Positions 17,408-27,708 of a stretch of 64,000 bases of DNA are shown piece by piece. Source of the stretch: Xanthomonas sp. SI (GTDB taxonomy: Bacteria; Pseudomonadota; Gammaproteobacteria; Xanthomonadales; Xanthomonadaceae); NCBI RefSeq assembly GCF_014236855.1, contig NZ_CP051261.1, forward strand, positions 744,001 to 808,000, read 5' to 3'. Made by a program: the position numbers and the translations under genes. Under the pieces are notes generated by a model, which worked only from the letters and a program-made list of their open reading frames with translations, did not search any database and was not told the origin of the DNA. Every line of letters begins with the position of its first letter. The stretch's first letter is position 1.

Positions 17408-18805
17408 GTGCTGATGCGGGGAGATGGGATATTCAACCGGTTGTTGCATGGCCCGGCTAGATGGTTGCGTGCCGTGCCGGTCGCCGATCCGGTGGATCTG
17501 CGCAATGCGCCGATGTTCCAGGTGGTGTTGCTGCTTTTCGGGACCTTGCCCGTCGCCGCGTGGTTGTATCGTGCGATCGCGGTGCCGGTTGCGTGGCGCC
17601 CCGGCGAACTGACCAGCCTGGGGTTGAGCGCGCTGTTCAGCGCGGTCGCGCTGCTGGGCGTGGTGCTGATCCGTTTCGGCCGGTTCCGCTGGGCCGCCTA
17701 CCAGACGCTGTGCGTGTTCGCGATCTCGGTCGTGGCGAGCTACGCCGCCAGCGGCTTCGGTGGACAACGCTTCGAGCAACCGGTGCTGGTGGTACCGATG
17801 GCGATCGCCGCGCTGGCGGTGGGGCGGCCGGCATTGTGGATGATGTTCGCCGTCGTCGCGCTGTCGTTCGCGCTCGGAACGAACCTGGACCTGAGCAATG
17901 GCGAGCCGCAGGACGTCATCGGCGATGCGCTCATCAGTGGCGTCATCTTCCTGCTGATCGCGGTGGTACTGGACCGCACGTCGGCCGCGTTGCGGCAGAG
18001 CCTGCGCGATGCGCAGGCGCGCGCAGAGCAACTCGGCATCGCGCACGATACGCTGCAGCGCGAAGTGGCCGAACGGCAACGGGTCGAAGAGCAACTGGTG
18101 AACGCGAAGAAGGTGGAAGCGGTAGCGCGACTGGCCTCCGGCCTCAACCACGATTTCAACCACCTGCTGAGCCTGGTGCTGGGCTACGTGCGCCAGGGAC
18201 GCCGCGCCAGCGATGCGCAGGCGATCGGTGCGGCGTTCGATGGCGTCGAGTCGGCGGCCAGGCGCGCCACCGCGGTCAGCGCGAAATTGCTCAGCTTCAG
18301 CCGCCAGGACGAGACCCAGGCCGAGGCGCTCGATCTCGGCGAACTGGTGGCGACGCTGCAGCCGCTGTTGAAGCAGGCGCTCAAGCCCGGCATCGCGCTC
18401 GATGTCCAGGTGCCGCCCGGGTTGCAGGTGCATTTCGACCGGCATCAGCTGGAGCTGATCCTGCTCAACCTGGTCGCCAATGCCGACGATGCGATGGAGC
18501 ACGGCGGCACGGTGACCTTGCAGGGCCGGCGCGTGGGCGGCGAAGCCTGGCTGCAGTGCCGCGATACCGGTCCGGGCATTCCCGCCGATCTGCACGACAG
18601 GATCTTCGAACCGTTCTTCACCACCAAGCCGGTCGGCCAAGGCACCGGGCTGGGCCTGGCGATGGCGAACGGGCTGATGCAGCGGCATGGCGCGCGGATC
18701 TGGATCGATGCCGAAACCGGCACCGGCGCCGCGTTCGTGCTTAGCTTTCCGCACGAGCATGCGCAGCCGCCCGCGCTGGCTGGCGCGAATGGCGGGGAGG
18801 GCTAG
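17408..18805 (+). CDS. Membrane sensor histidine kinase
   Basis: About 465 residues. The N-terminal third has around five membrane segments (for example MFQVVLLLFGTLPVAAWLY and ALISGVIFLLIAVVL) with no large periplasmic domain, so it may sense a membrane signal. A short coiled coil (AALRQSLRDAQARAEQLG) leads to the phosphoacceptor region LASGLNHDFNHLLSLVLG (H248). The ATPase domain has NLVANADDAM, DTGPGIP, FEPFFTTK and GQGTGLGLAM. Start choice is open: AGGAG at 17394-17398 is best spaced for GTG 17408, while TTG 17402 and ATG 17414 are also in frame. The long open frame upstream is not coding. It is paired with the response regulator 69 bp downstream. Confidence 0.88.
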   Translation: MLMRGDGIFNRLLHGPARWLRAVPVADPVDLRNAPMFQVVLLLFGTLPVAAWLYRAIAVPVAWRPGELTSLGLSALFSAVALLGVVLIRFGRFRWAAYQTLCVFAISVVASYAASGFGGQRFEQPVLVVPMAIAALAVGRPALWMMFAVVALSFALGTNLDLSNGEPQDVIGDALISGVIFLLIAVVLDRTSAALRQSLRDAQARAEQLGIAHDTLQREVAERQRVEEQLVNAKKVEAVARLASGLNHDFNHLLSLVLGYVRQGRRASDAQAIGAAFDGVESAARRATAVSAKLLSFSRQDETQAEALDLGELVATLQPLLKQALKPGIALDVQVPPGLQVHFDRHQLELILLNLVANADDAMEHGGTVTLQGRRVGGEAWLQCRDTGPGIPADLHDRIFEPFFTTKPVGQGTGLGLAMANGLMQRHGARIWIDAETGTGAAFVLSFPHEHAQPPALAGANGGEG

Positions 18806-18874
18806 CCGCGTGGCCTGCGCTCGCTCCCTGGCTTACGCCGTGCGCTTGCCGTCGCCTTCTGCGAGCGATCGGCG

Positions 18875-19591
18875 ATGACTGCGTCGCAGGGTCTGGTGCT
18901 GGACGGCGTGCGGATCGCGGTGGTCGAGGACGACGCCGAACTGTGCGCGATCATCGTCGATGAGTTGGGCCACGAGGGCGCGCAGGTGCTCGGCTTCGGC
19001 AGCGCCGAACTGCTGTACCGGCATCTGCTCGGCCATGTCTGCGATCTGGTGGTGCTGGATGTCGGGCTGCCGGGCGAAGACGGCTATTCGGTGGCGCGCT
19101 ACCTGCGGCAGATCGCGCCGCAGGCGGGCATCGTGATGCTCACCGGCCGCGGCGCCAACACCGACATGACCCGCGGCTTGCTGCAAGGCGCGGACATCTA
19201 CCTGGTCAAGCCGCTGGATGTGGAACTGCTGATCGCCGCATTGGCCAATCTGCGCCGGCGCCTGCAGCCCGCCACGCCGCCAGAGGCGCTGCCGGCGCAG
19301 GAATGGCGCCTGAGCGACGACGGCTGGACGCTGTCCTCGCCAGCGCAGCGCACGCTGGCGCTGACCGAGGCCGAGCGCGGCCTGCTGAAGGCGCTGTTCG
19401 CGCAACGCGGCGCGCCGGTCGATCGCGACACGCTGATCGCGGCGGTCACCGACGCGCCGTGGGATTTCGATCCGCACCGCCTGGAGGTGCTGGTGCATCG
19501 CCTGCGCGCACGGGTGACCGCGGCCACCGCGGCGACGCTGCCGTTGCGTGCGGTGCGCGGGCAGGGCTACCTGCTGGGCGACAACGCCTAG
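18875..19591 (+). CDS. OmpR-type response regulator
   Basis: A 238-residue protein with a receiver domain (about 12-125): acidic pair VVEDDAE, phosphoacceptor D62 in VVLDVGLPGEDG, Thr in VMLTGRG, and Lys in YLVKPL. The C-terminal winged helix (about 140-235) has LTEAERGLLKALFAQ and VLVHRLRARV..LRAVRGQGYLL, typical of OmpR/PhoB DNA-binding domains. It follows the histidine kinase on the same strand. The next gene downstream, also on this strand, is the giant surface protein, so this pair may regulate that operon. That link rests on position only. Confidence 0.9.
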   Translation: MTASQGLVLDGVRIAVVEDDAELCAIIVDELGHEGAQVLGFGSAELLYRHLLGHVCDLVVLDVGLPGEDGYSVARYLRQIAPQAGIVMLTGRGANTDMTRGLLQGADIYLVKPLDVELLIAALANLRRRLQPATPPEALPAQEWRLSDDGWTLSSPAQRTLALTEAERGLLKALFAQRGAPVDRDTLIAAVTDAPWDFDPHRLEVLVHRLRARVTAATAATLPLRAVRGQGYLLGDNA

Positions 19592-19962
19592 TCTTCGCCG
19601 CATCCGCATCCGCATCCGCATCCGCATCCCGCGCGGAGCCGATGCCACCGATCGGTAGACAGATCGCGGCATTTCGCCTGCCATGCCGGCTTCGATCCTT
19701 CCGTCACAGCGCCGCGACGGGCCGCATCTCATTGCCATTGCGCCCTGCGTCTCGCTGCGGGTGTGAGGAAGTGAGAGCGAGCGCGAACTGCTGCTACTGA
19801 CTGCCTGCGTCCTCCTGCGCAGAATCCGCGCCACCACACCGGCAGGCCTCGCCTGCGCTTTCGGGGTGGGTACCGATCCCGATCGTCAGCGCGCTCCGCA
19901 CGGCCTAGGCCTGGGGCGCCGGTTCGTGGGTCCGGCTTGGATGCTTGGGGAGAGAGAGGCAC
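19592..19962. other. 371-bp leader region of the surface-protein operon
   Basis: No gene is visible. The region starts with the five-copy hexamer at 19599-19628, listed separately. It must contain the promoter for the giant repeat protein, but no good -35/-10 or sigma-54 motif stands out to me. Just before the start codon there is a purine run (GGGGAGAGAGAGG) that serves as the ribosome site. Confidence 0.5.
19599..19628. repeat. Hexanucleotide tandem repeat (CGCATC)x5
   Basis: Five exact copies of CGCATC begin 8 bp after the response-regulator stop and lie about 335 bp upstream of the giant surface-protein gene. Short perfect repeats like this can change copy number by slipped-strand mispairing. 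Confidence 0.9.
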
Positions 19963-22900
19963 ATGGATCATCTGATGCGCGGCAGCCGTGCGGCTGCACT
20001 GCGGGCGTGGGCGCGTGCCGCCTGCGAATACCACCGGACCACGGCGTCGTCGGGGCGACGCTTGCGGTTGCTGATGGCCGTCCTGCTGTCGGCCGCGCCT
20101 GCGCTGGCCGCGGCCGCGGACCTGCAGATCACCAACCTGTCCGACACCGGCTACGATCCGACGCCGGCCGGGGGCAACGTGGTCTACAGCGTTACCGTCG
20201 AGAACAGTGCCGCCGATACGGTCAACAACGCGGTGGTGATCTTCGACCTGCCCGCCGGTGCCCAGGCGGGCTCGCCGTTGCCGTCGTCCTGCAGCGTGGC
20301 CGCCGGCAACGCGCAGCGCATCGAATGCCGGGTCGGCACGCTGGTCGGTACCTTTTCTTCCAACGGCGCGCCGGTGACCTTCCAGTTGCCGGTGAGCACG
20401 GTCGGCCTGGTCCCGGGCACGATCGAGATCCGCGGCGCGATCGGCGTGGAAACCGGCCTGCCCGCGGCGAGCACGCCGATCGCGTCGCTGGCCGATGCCG
20501 ATCCGTTCTTCGCCGGCGACAGCAACGCGGCCAACAATCGCCGCCTGGAAGCGACCACGCTGGAATCGGCGGGCGACCTGAGCGTGGAGAAGACCGCCAC
20601 GCCGAACCCGGTCGTCGCCGGCGCCGAGGTCACCTATACCGTCACCGTGCGCAACGCCGGCCCCAGCGCTTCGGCCGGCTTCACCGTGGTCGACACGTTG
20701 CCGGCCGCGGTGCAGTACGTGGCCAACAGCTTCAATGGCAGCGGCTGGACCTTCAACAGCGGCAGCATGACCGCCACCCACGCCGGCGCGCTGGCCAACG
20801 GCGGCAGCAGCAGCTTCACCTTCCGCGCCCGGGTCACCGCGGCCAGCGGCAACATCGTCAACACCGCACGCGTGCAGGCCGGCTCCACGCCGGATCCGTT
20901 GCCCGACAACAACACCGGCAGCGTGACCACCACGGTCACCGCCGGCGCCGACCTGGCGCTGAGCAAGAGCGTCAACCCCTCGCCGGCGATCTCCGGCCAG
21001 CCGGTCACCTTCAACATCCAGGTGCGCAACCAGGGCCCGAGCGCCGCGCTCAATCCGCGCTTCGTGGACAACCTGCCCACCGGCTTCCTGGCCAGCGGCG
21101 GCACCGTGCCGGCCGGCTGGACCTGCACCAACAGCAACGGCAACGCCACCCGCACCTGCGCATTGAACGGCAGCCTGGCGGTCGGCGCCGTGGCCGATTT
21201 CACCATCGAGAGCACGGTGCCGGCGTCCGGCACCAACAGCAGCGGCGACGTCACCAACAGCGCCACCGCCAGCTCCGACACGCCGGACGCGAACAGCACC
21301 GACAACACCGGCAGCACCACCTTCACCGTGCTCGCCGACGGTGCCGACCTGTCGTTGCAGAAGACCAAGACCCCGGCGCTGGTGCCGGTGTGGAGCGGCG
21401 TCGGCAGCGATCTGGACAGCCGCATGACCAGCAGCATCGTCGTGCGCAACATGGGTCCGCGCCCGGCCACCGGCCAGGTGCAGACGGTGGATACGCTGGC
21501 GACCGGCGAAGAGCTGTTGCAGCCGGACGGCAGCGTGGCGCAGCCGGGCGTGGCGTTCGCCAGCGGCGCGTGGACCTGCAGCGTGGACCAGGCCTACAGC
21601 GGCTCCAGCGTGCAGCACGTGACCTGCGACCTCGGCGCCGGTTCGCTGCCGCTGGCAGTGGGCGCGCAGGCGCCGACGCTGCAGTTGCTGACGCGTGCGC
21701 GCAGTTCCTCGGCCAACCTGCTCAACAACGCCTGTACCGGCGGCTCCGGCGGCTCGATCGAGCCGCTGACCGGCAACGGCATCGACCGCGACCCGGAAAC
21801 CGGCAACGACTGCTCGGGCGCGGGCACCCGCACCACCGACGAGCGCGCCGACCTGTCCATCGCCAAGCAGACCAATGGTGCCGGCGCTGCCGACAACGTG
21901 CTGGCGGCCAACCAGGACACGCTCAGCTACACCCTGACCGTGACCAACAACGGCCCGGACAGCACCACCGGCGTGGTGGTCAACGACACCGTGCCCGGCT
22001 TCGTCAACGGCCGCACCCAGATCAGCGTGACCGCCGCCCCGGTCGGCTGGAACTGCGCCATCAACGGCGCCTCGGTGGTCTGCCGCTCCGGCACCAACGC
22101 ACTGGCCAACGGCGCCAGCGCGCAGATCGTCATCCAGGTCAAGCGCGCGCTGTTCGACAGCTTCAACCAGCCCGCCGGCACCTGCGGCGGCACCGCCATC
22201 AGCGGCGCGTTCTGCAACACCGCCGGGGTCGGCATCGATGCGGCCGTGGCCGGTTCGGTGGGCGAGCTCAACGGCAACAACAACCAGGCCTCGGACTGGA
22301 TCCGCATCGCGCGCGTGGCCAACGTCGCCACCACCGCCAAGACCATTTCCTCGGGCACGCCCGGCCGCGCCGGCGTCAACACCACCTATGTGATGTCCTA
22401 CATCAACCGCGGCCCGTCGACGGTGCCCGGGGTGATCTTCCGCGACGTGTTCACCCTGCCGGCCAACGATTCGGGCTTCGTGCTGGTGTCCGCGCAGCGC
22501 ACCGGCGCCGGCACCAAGGCCTGTACTGCCACCGCTGGCGCCGGGGTGACGGTCACCGTCGATGCCGGCGGCACCTCCTATGCCAACCCGACCGGTTCGC
22601 CGGCGCAGGTCACCGTGCAGTGCCCGGCGCTGCCTTCGCTCACCAACGAGCAGACCGAAACCCTGCAGGTGGTGATCCGGCCCAACGTCAACAGCGGCAA
22701 CACCGGCCGCCAGTTCGACAACATCGCCGACTTCGTGGTGGACATCGATGGCGACGGCAACGGCGATGCCACTGCCGGTACCGACGGCGACGGCAACACC
22801 TACGACTTCAATACCGACACCAGCGACGACAGCAAGAGCGCGCAGCTGCCGTTCGAGGCCGGCCAGGTCGACCTGATCACCAACAAGGTGGACACCGGCT

Positions 22901-25900
22901 TCACCGGCGGCGTGGACCCGCTCGGCTTCGACGCGACCAATGCCGCGGCGAACCTGATCACCTACCGCATCACCATCCGCAACAACGGCCCGTCGGTCGC
23001 CACCGACGTGCGCCTGGCCGACACTTTCACTCCGCCATCCGGCCGCACCGTCACCTTCATCGGCGCCTCGGCCACGCCCACCGGCACCTTCGATCCGGCC
23101 GCCTGTTCGGTGACCTCCGGCAGCAACCCGACCGTGGGCGCGGTGCAGGTGCTGAACTGCCTGATGCCCGGCATCGGCTTCAGCACCAACGTCGCCGGCG
23201 TGGTCGCGTCCGGCCAGACCAGCACGCTGTACCTGCGCTACCGCTACGACACCCCGCCCGGCGCGGCCGGCGACACGGTCAGCAACCTGGCCCAGGCCAC
23301 GTCCGCCGAAACCGACAGCAACACCGCCAACAACGGCGCCAGCCAGGAAACCACGATCCGCGCGTCCGCCGACGTGGGCGTGAGCAAGCACGTGGTCACC
23401 ACCGCGCCCGACGCCGATCCGGATGCGGCGCTGCCGGCCAACGCCACCTCGGTGGGCCTGCGCCAGCCGTTCTTCTACGTGATCGACGGCGTCAACAACG
23501 GTCCCGGCGCGAGCCTGTCGCGCGACCGCAGCGGCAGCAGCCCGCTCAACGGCACCGGCACCGTGGTCAGCGACACGCTGCCCGCCGGGCTGGTGGTCGT
23601 CGGCCAGGTGACCTGGCAGAAGAAGGGCCCGATCCCGGGCGGCGGTGGCGGCGAAGTGCCCAACGGCACCGGCAGCTGCACCCAGGCCTCGGCCACGCTG
23701 ACCTGCAACCTCGGCGACGTCACCGTCAGCGGCAAGCTGCGCATCGTGGTGCCGGTGCGCTGGGATACCTATCCGGGCGCGTCGGCGATCAACAACACCG
23801 CCACCATCACCACCGAGCAGGTCGATCGCGTCCCGCCGAACAACACGTCCACCGTGCCGATCCTGGTCACCCGGGCGTCGCTGGCCGGTACCGTGTTCGA
23901 GGACCGCGACCGCGCGGGCGGCAACGGCGGCGTGCGCCAGAACGGCGAACCCGGCATCGCCGGCGTGACCATCGTGCTGAGCGGCACCGACGCCTACGGC
24001 AATGCGGTCAACCGCAGCACCACCACCGCGTCCGACGGCAGCTACAGCTTCGACAACCTGTCGGCGGCCGGCGCCAGCGGCTACACGCTGACCCAGACCC
24101 AGCCCACCGGCTATCGCAATGGCCCGGTGGATCCGCCGGCCGCCGGTGCCAGCGCGCCGTCGCTGGGCGGCACCTATGCCGCCGGCAGTCCCAACTCCAG
24201 CTACACCACGATTCCGGTCGGCGCGACCGACGCGGCGGTGCGCTACGACTTCCCGGAAGTGCGTCGTCCCAGCCTGTCCGGCCGGGTCTACGTGGACCTG
24301 AACTTCAACAACGTGCGCGACGGCGGCGATCCGGCGATCGCCGGTGCCACCGTGGAACTGCTCGACGCCACCACCGGCGCGGTGCTGGCCACCACCAGCA
24401 CCGACGGCAACGGCGCCTATCGCTTCGACGACCTGGATCCGACGCTCACCTACAGCGTGCGCGAGCCGCTGCCGAGCGGCCAGTACAGCAACCGTCCCAG
24501 CGCGATCAATCCCGGCCAGATCGGCGGCGCGGCGTGCGCGGCGGCCACCTGCGTGCCCGGCACCGCGGTAGCCGCCCCCGGCGGCCCGGATGCGGCCAGC
24601 ACCGACCGCATCTCGCAGATCCAGCTGGGCGCAGGCCTGGACGGCACCGAGTTCAACTTCGGCGAGAACCCCAGCGGCAGCGCGATCCAGGGACGGGTGT
24701 GGCGCGACGACGACAACGACGGCGTGATCGACCCGGCCGAGACCGGCCTGGCCGACGTGGAGCTGGTGCTGACCGGCACCGATCAGAACGGCCAGGCGGT
24801 CAACCTGACCACCAAGACCGATGCGACCGGCAACTACAGCTTCATCGGCCTGCTGCCGGGCACCTACACGGTGACCGAGCCGACCCAGCCGACCGGCACC
24901 CTCAACGGCAAGACCGTGCCCGGCGACAAGGGCGGCACCGCCACCGGCGTGACCACCACGCCGTCGGCGATCGCCACCATCGTGCTCGGCGCAAACCAGC
25001 AAGGCCAGCACTACGACTTCGGCGAAGTGGCGGCGGCCTCGCTGTCCGGCCGCGTGTACTACGACAACGACGACAACGGCGTGGTCGGCAGCGACGAGTC
25101 GGGCATCGCCAACGTGCGCGTGGTACTGACCGGCACCGACGATCTCGGCGCCGCGGTGCAGCTGAGCGTGCAGACCGACGCGCAGGGCCACTACCGCTTC
25201 GAGAACCTGCGTCCGGGCACCTACACGGTGACCGAACCCGATCAGCCGGCCGATACCCGCAACGGCATCACCACGGCCGGTACCGTCGGCGGCGCCACGC
25301 GCGGCGTGGCGACCCCGCGCGAGACCGTGCCGTCGGCGATTTCCGCGGTGATCCTGGCTCCGGGCGCGCAGTCGATCGACAACAACTTCGGCGAGATCGC
25401 CAACACCCCGGACCTGGTCGTCAGCAAGCTCGCCGACCCGGTCAAGTTCACCGTCAACAACACCGCCAGCTACACGATCAGCGTGCGCAACATCGGCCCG
25501 CGTCCGACCGCCGGCGTGTACCAGGTGCAGGACCGCCTGCCGCCGGGCGTGACCCTGGCGGCGCTGCCCACCGGCAACGGCTGGACCTGCACCGGCGCGG
25601 TCGGCGGCGACCGCTTCAGCTGCGATGCCAGTACGCTGATCGCGCCTGCACAGACCGCCAGCGACCGCATCAAGGTGCAGGTCGCGGTCGGCGCGGCCGC
25701 GGCGACCGGCACTCCGGTCAACAACGCGGTGCTGGTGCAGGGCGGTGGCGAAGACGCCACGCACAGCCCGACGCCGGCCGAACGCGGCGCGTTCGAGGGC
25801 GACGTGACCCAGCTGCCGGTGTGCGATCCGGCGATCACCCAGAACGCCTGCCGCGTGCCGACCCAGGTGCAGTTGGCGGCCTCGGTGTCCGGCACGGTGT

Positions 25901-27708
25901 GGTTCGACGTGGGCAGCGACGACACCCTGCTCGACGGCGGCGATCGCCGCCTGCAGAACTGGATCGTCGAACTGGTCGATCCGACCAGCGGCCAGGTGGT
26001 CAAGACCACGCTCAGCGCCGCCGACGGCAGCTACCGCTTCGGCGACGTGATCCCCGGGCAGAAGTGGCACATCCGCTTCCGCGATCCGAGCTCCGGGATC
26101 ATCTGGGCGTTCCCGGTCAGCGGCGAGACCGCTTCCGGCGCCGCCGCCCCGTGCGCGGCCGACGCGGCGATCAGCAACGGCAGCAACAGCTCGTGCCGGG
26201 TCAGCGACGGCGGCATCAGCCAGCTGGAAGTGGTGCTCAAGGCCGGCGAGAACCTGCCGCAGCAGAGCCTGCCGGTGGATCCGTCGGGCGTGGTCTACGA
26301 CGCGGTCACCCGCGACCCGGTGCCCGGTGCGATCGTCACCCTGGCCCCGGTCGGCGTCTGCGCCGGCTACGACCCGGCCACCAGCCTGCTCAACACCGCG
26401 GCCGGCGGCTACCGCATCGACGGCAACGCGGTGTCGATGACCGTTGGCAACGACGGCTACTACCAGTTCCTGTTCGGCCCGGCGGCGCCGGCGCGCTGCG
26501 AGTTCGCGCTGACAGTGACCCCACCGGGCGGCTACGTCTTCGTTTCCACGCTGATCCCGGCCGAAGGCAGTTCGCTGTCGCCGCCCGGCGCGGTGGGCAG
26601 CAACTACCAGGTGCAGCCCAACGCGCTGGCGCCGACCGGTCCGGTCGGCACCGCGACCCAGTACTACCTGCAGCTGTTCGCCGGGTCGGCCACCGCCGGC
26701 ATTGTGCACAACCACATCCCGCTGGACACCGCGGTGGCCACCGGTTTGGCCATCACCAAGACCGGCGACCGCCAGACCGCCGAAGTGGGCGATACCGTGC
26801 AATACACCATCACCATCCGCCAGACCGCCGGCAGCCCGCTGCAGACGGTGAACGTGGTCGATCGCCTGCCGCGCGGCTTCACCTACATCGACGGCACCGC
26901 GCGCGCCAACGGCGTGGCCGTGGCCGCGCCGCTGGGCAAGCCGGGCCCGACCCTGGGCTTCGCCACCGGTCCGATCCAGGTCGGCCAGCAGATCGCGCTG
27001 ACCTACCGGGTGCGTATCGGCGTCGGCGCGCAGCAGGGCGACGGCATCAACCGCGCACAGGCGCACGGCTGCTCGATCGCCGGTGGCTGTATCGATCCGG
27101 TCTCGCTGCAACCGCGTTCCGGTTCGCTGCCGTCCAACCAGGCGCAGTACCGCGTGCGCGTCAGCGGCGGCGTGTTCACCGAGGAGGGCTGCGTGCTCGG
27201 CAAGGTGTTCGTGGACTGCAACGTCAACCACGTGCAGGACCGCGAAGAGCTCGGCATTCCCGGCGTGCGTTTGTACTTCGAGGACGGCACCTGGGTGATC
27301 AGCGATTCGGAAGGCAAGTACAGCTACTGCGGCCTGCCGCCGCAGAGCCACACGCTGAAGGTCGATGCCAGCACGCTGCCGGTCGGCTCGCGCCTGACCA
27401 CCAGCAGCAACCGCAACCTCGGCGATGCCGACAGCCTGTTCATCGATCTCAAGAACGGCGAGCTGCACCGCGCCGACTTCGTCGAGGGCAGCTGTTCCAA
27501 CCCGGTGATCGAGCAGGTCAAGGCGCGCCGCACGCAAGGCGAAGTGCGCGCGCCGGAAACCGAAACCGGCCACGCGCCGCTGCGCTTCAGCAGCAAGCCG
27601 CTGCGCGCGCCGCAGCAGGGCACCGACAGCCCGGCGCAAGCGCCGATCGTCAAGCCACGCGGCACCCCACCGCCCGATGTCACCGTTCCTGCGGAGGTGC
27701 AACCATGA
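19963..27708 (+). CDS. Giant exported repeat protein with DUF11 and SdrD-B-like domains
   Basis: A 2581-residue protein. After a 37-residue extension comes a signal peptide (LLMAVLLSAAPALAAAA). Residues about 52-1300 are a series of roughly eight DUF11-type beta-sandwich repeats, recognised by starts like ADLSVEKTATPNPVVAG and the motif VRNAGPSAS. Then come SdrD B-like (Cna-B) repeats near 1305, 1436, 1573, 1692, 1973 and 2106 (SGRVYYDNDDNGV, GNYSFIGLLPGTYTVTEP), with DUF11 units interspersed near 1816 and 2260. Acidic D-x-D-x-D-G loops suggest calcium binding. A last domain near 2413 has four cysteines (GCVLGKVFVDCNVN), followed by a proline-rich tail. No sortase motif or barrel is present. 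It is probably a surface stalk or adhesin held by the next two gene products. Start ATG 19963 follows a GGAGAGAGAGG run. Confidence 0.88.
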   Translation: MDHLMRGSRAAALRAWARAACEYHRTTASSGRRLRLLMAVLLSAAPALAAAADLQITNLSDTGYDPTPAGGNVVYSVTVENSAADTVNNAVVIFDLPAGAQAGSPLPSSCSVAAGNAQRIECRVGTLVGTFSSNGAPVTFQLPVSTVGLVPGTIEIRGAIGVETGLPAASTPIASLADADPFFAGDSNAANNRRLEATTLESAGDLSVEKTATPNPVVAGAEVTYTVTVRNAGPSASAGFTVVDTLPAAVQYVANSFNGSGWTFNSGSMTATHAGALANGGSSSFTFRARVTAASGNIVNTARVQAGSTPDPLPDNNTGSVTTTVTAGADLALSKSVNPSPAISGQPVTFNIQVRNQGPSAALNPRFVDNLPTGFLASGGTVPAGWTCTNSNGNATRTCALNGSLAVGAVADFTIESTVPASGTNSSGDVTNSATASSDTPDANSTDNTGSTTFTVLADGADLSLQKTKTPALVPVWSGVGSDLDSRMTSSIVVRNMGPRPATGQVQTVDTLATGEELLQPDGSVAQPGVAFASGAWTCSVDQAYSGSSVQHVTCDLGAGSLPLAVGAQAPTLQLLTRARSSSANLLNNACTGGSGGSIEPLTGNGIDRDPETGNDCSGAGTRTTDERADLSIAKQTNGAGAADNVLAANQDTLSYTLTVTNNGPDSTTGVVVNDTVPGFVNGRTQISVTAAPVGWNCAINGASVVCRSGTNALANGASAQIVIQVKRALFDSFNQPAGTCGGTAISGAFCNTAGVGIDAAVAGSVGELNGNNNQASDWIRIARVANVATTAKTISSGTPGRAGVNTTYVMSYINRGPSTVPGVIFRDVFTLPANDSGFVLVSAQRTGAGTKACTATAGAGVTVTVDAGGTSYANPTGSPAQVTVQCPALPSLTNEQTETLQVVIRPNVNSGNTGRQFDNIADFVVDIDGDGNGDATAGTDGDGNTYDFNTDTSDDSKSAQLPFEAGQVDLITNKVDTGFTGGVDPLGFDATNAAANLITYRITIRNNGPSVATDVRLADTFTPPSGRTVTFIGASATPTGTFDPAACSVTSGSNPTVGAVQVLNCLMPGIGFSTNVAGVVASGQTSTLYLRYRYDTPPGAAGDTVSNLAQATSAETDSNTANNGASQETTIRASADVGVSKHVVTTAPDADPDAALPANATSVGLRQPFFYVIDGVNNGPGASLSRDRSGSSPLNGTGTVVSDTLPAGLVVVGQVTWQKKGPIPGGGGGEVPNGTGSCTQASATLTCNLGDVTVSGKLRIVVPVRWDTYPGASAINNTATITTEQVDRVPPNNTSTVPILVTRASLAGTVFEDRDRAGGNGGVRQNGEPGIAGVTIVLSGTDAYGNAVNRSTTTASDGSYSFDNLSAAGASGYTLTQTQPTGYRNGPVDPPAAGASAPSLGGTYAAGSPNSSYTTIPVGATDAAVRYDFPEVRRPSLSGRVYVDLNFNNVRDGGDPAIAGATVELLDATTGAVLATTSTDGNGAYRFDDLDPTLTYSVREPLPSGQYSNRPSAINPGQIGGAACAAATCVPGTAVAAPGGPDAASTDRISQIQLGAGLDGTEFNFGENPSGSAIQGRVWRDDDNDGVIDPAETGLADVELVLTGTDQNGQAVNLTTKTDATGNYSFIGLLPGTYTVTEPTQPTGTLNGKTVPGDKGGTATGVTTTPSAIATIVLGANQQGQHYDFGEVAAASLSGRVYYDNDDNGVVGSDESGIANVRVVLTGTDDLGAAVQLSVQTDAQGHYRFENLRPGTYTVTEPDQPADTRNGITTAGTVGGATRGVATPRETVPSAISAVILAPGAQSIDNNFGEIANTPDLVVSKLADPVKFTVNNTASYTISVRNIGPRPTAGVYQVQDRLPPGVTLAALPTGNGWTCTGAVGGDRFSCDASTLIAPAQTASDRIKVQVAVGAAAATGTPVNNAVLVQGGGEDATHSPTPAERGAFEGDVTQLPVCDPAITQNACRVPTQVQLAASVSGTVWFDVGSDDTLLDGGDRRLQNWIVELVDPTSGQVVKTTLSAADGSYRFGDVIPGQKWHIRFRDPSSGIIWAFPVSGETASGAAAPCAADAAISNGSNSSCRVSDGGISQLEVVLKAGENLPQQSLPVDPSGVVYDAVTRDPVPGAIVTLAPVGVCAGYDPATSLLNTAAGGYRIDGNAVSMTVGNDGYYQFLFGPAAPARCEFALTVTPPGGYVFVSTLIPAEGSSLSPPGAVGSNYQVQPNALAPTGPVGTATQYYLQLFAGSATAGIVHNHIPLDTAVATGLAITKTGDRQTAEVGDTVQYTITIRQTAGSPLQTVNVVDRLPRGFTYIDGTARANGVAVAAPLGKPGPTLGFATGPIQVGQQIALTYRVRIGVGAQQGDGINRAQAHGCSIAGGCIDPVSLQPRSGSLPSNQAQYRVRVSGGVFTEEGCVLGKVFVDCNVNHVQDREELGIPGVRLYFEDGTWVISDSEGKYSYCGLPPQSHTLKVDASTLPVGSRLTTSSNRNLGDADSLFIDLKNGELHRADFVEGSCSNPVIEQVKARRTQGEVRAPETETGHAPLRFSSKPLRAPQQGTDSPAQAPIVKPRGTPPPDVTVPAEVQP

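Noticed and set aside
19840..19962. Cyclic-di-GMP or other riboswitch before the giant gene
   Set aside because: I looked for conserved riboswitch cores and paired stems and could not identify one with confidence.
19729..27702. A minus-strand open frame of 2657 codons opposite the giant surface-protein gene
   Set aside because: It has no ribosome site, a low-complexity Arg/His/Gly/Ala-rich product and no recognisable domain. In DNA this GC-rich, codons ending in G or C on the real strand leave few stops on the other. The plus-strand frame has clear DUF11 and Cna-B repeats.
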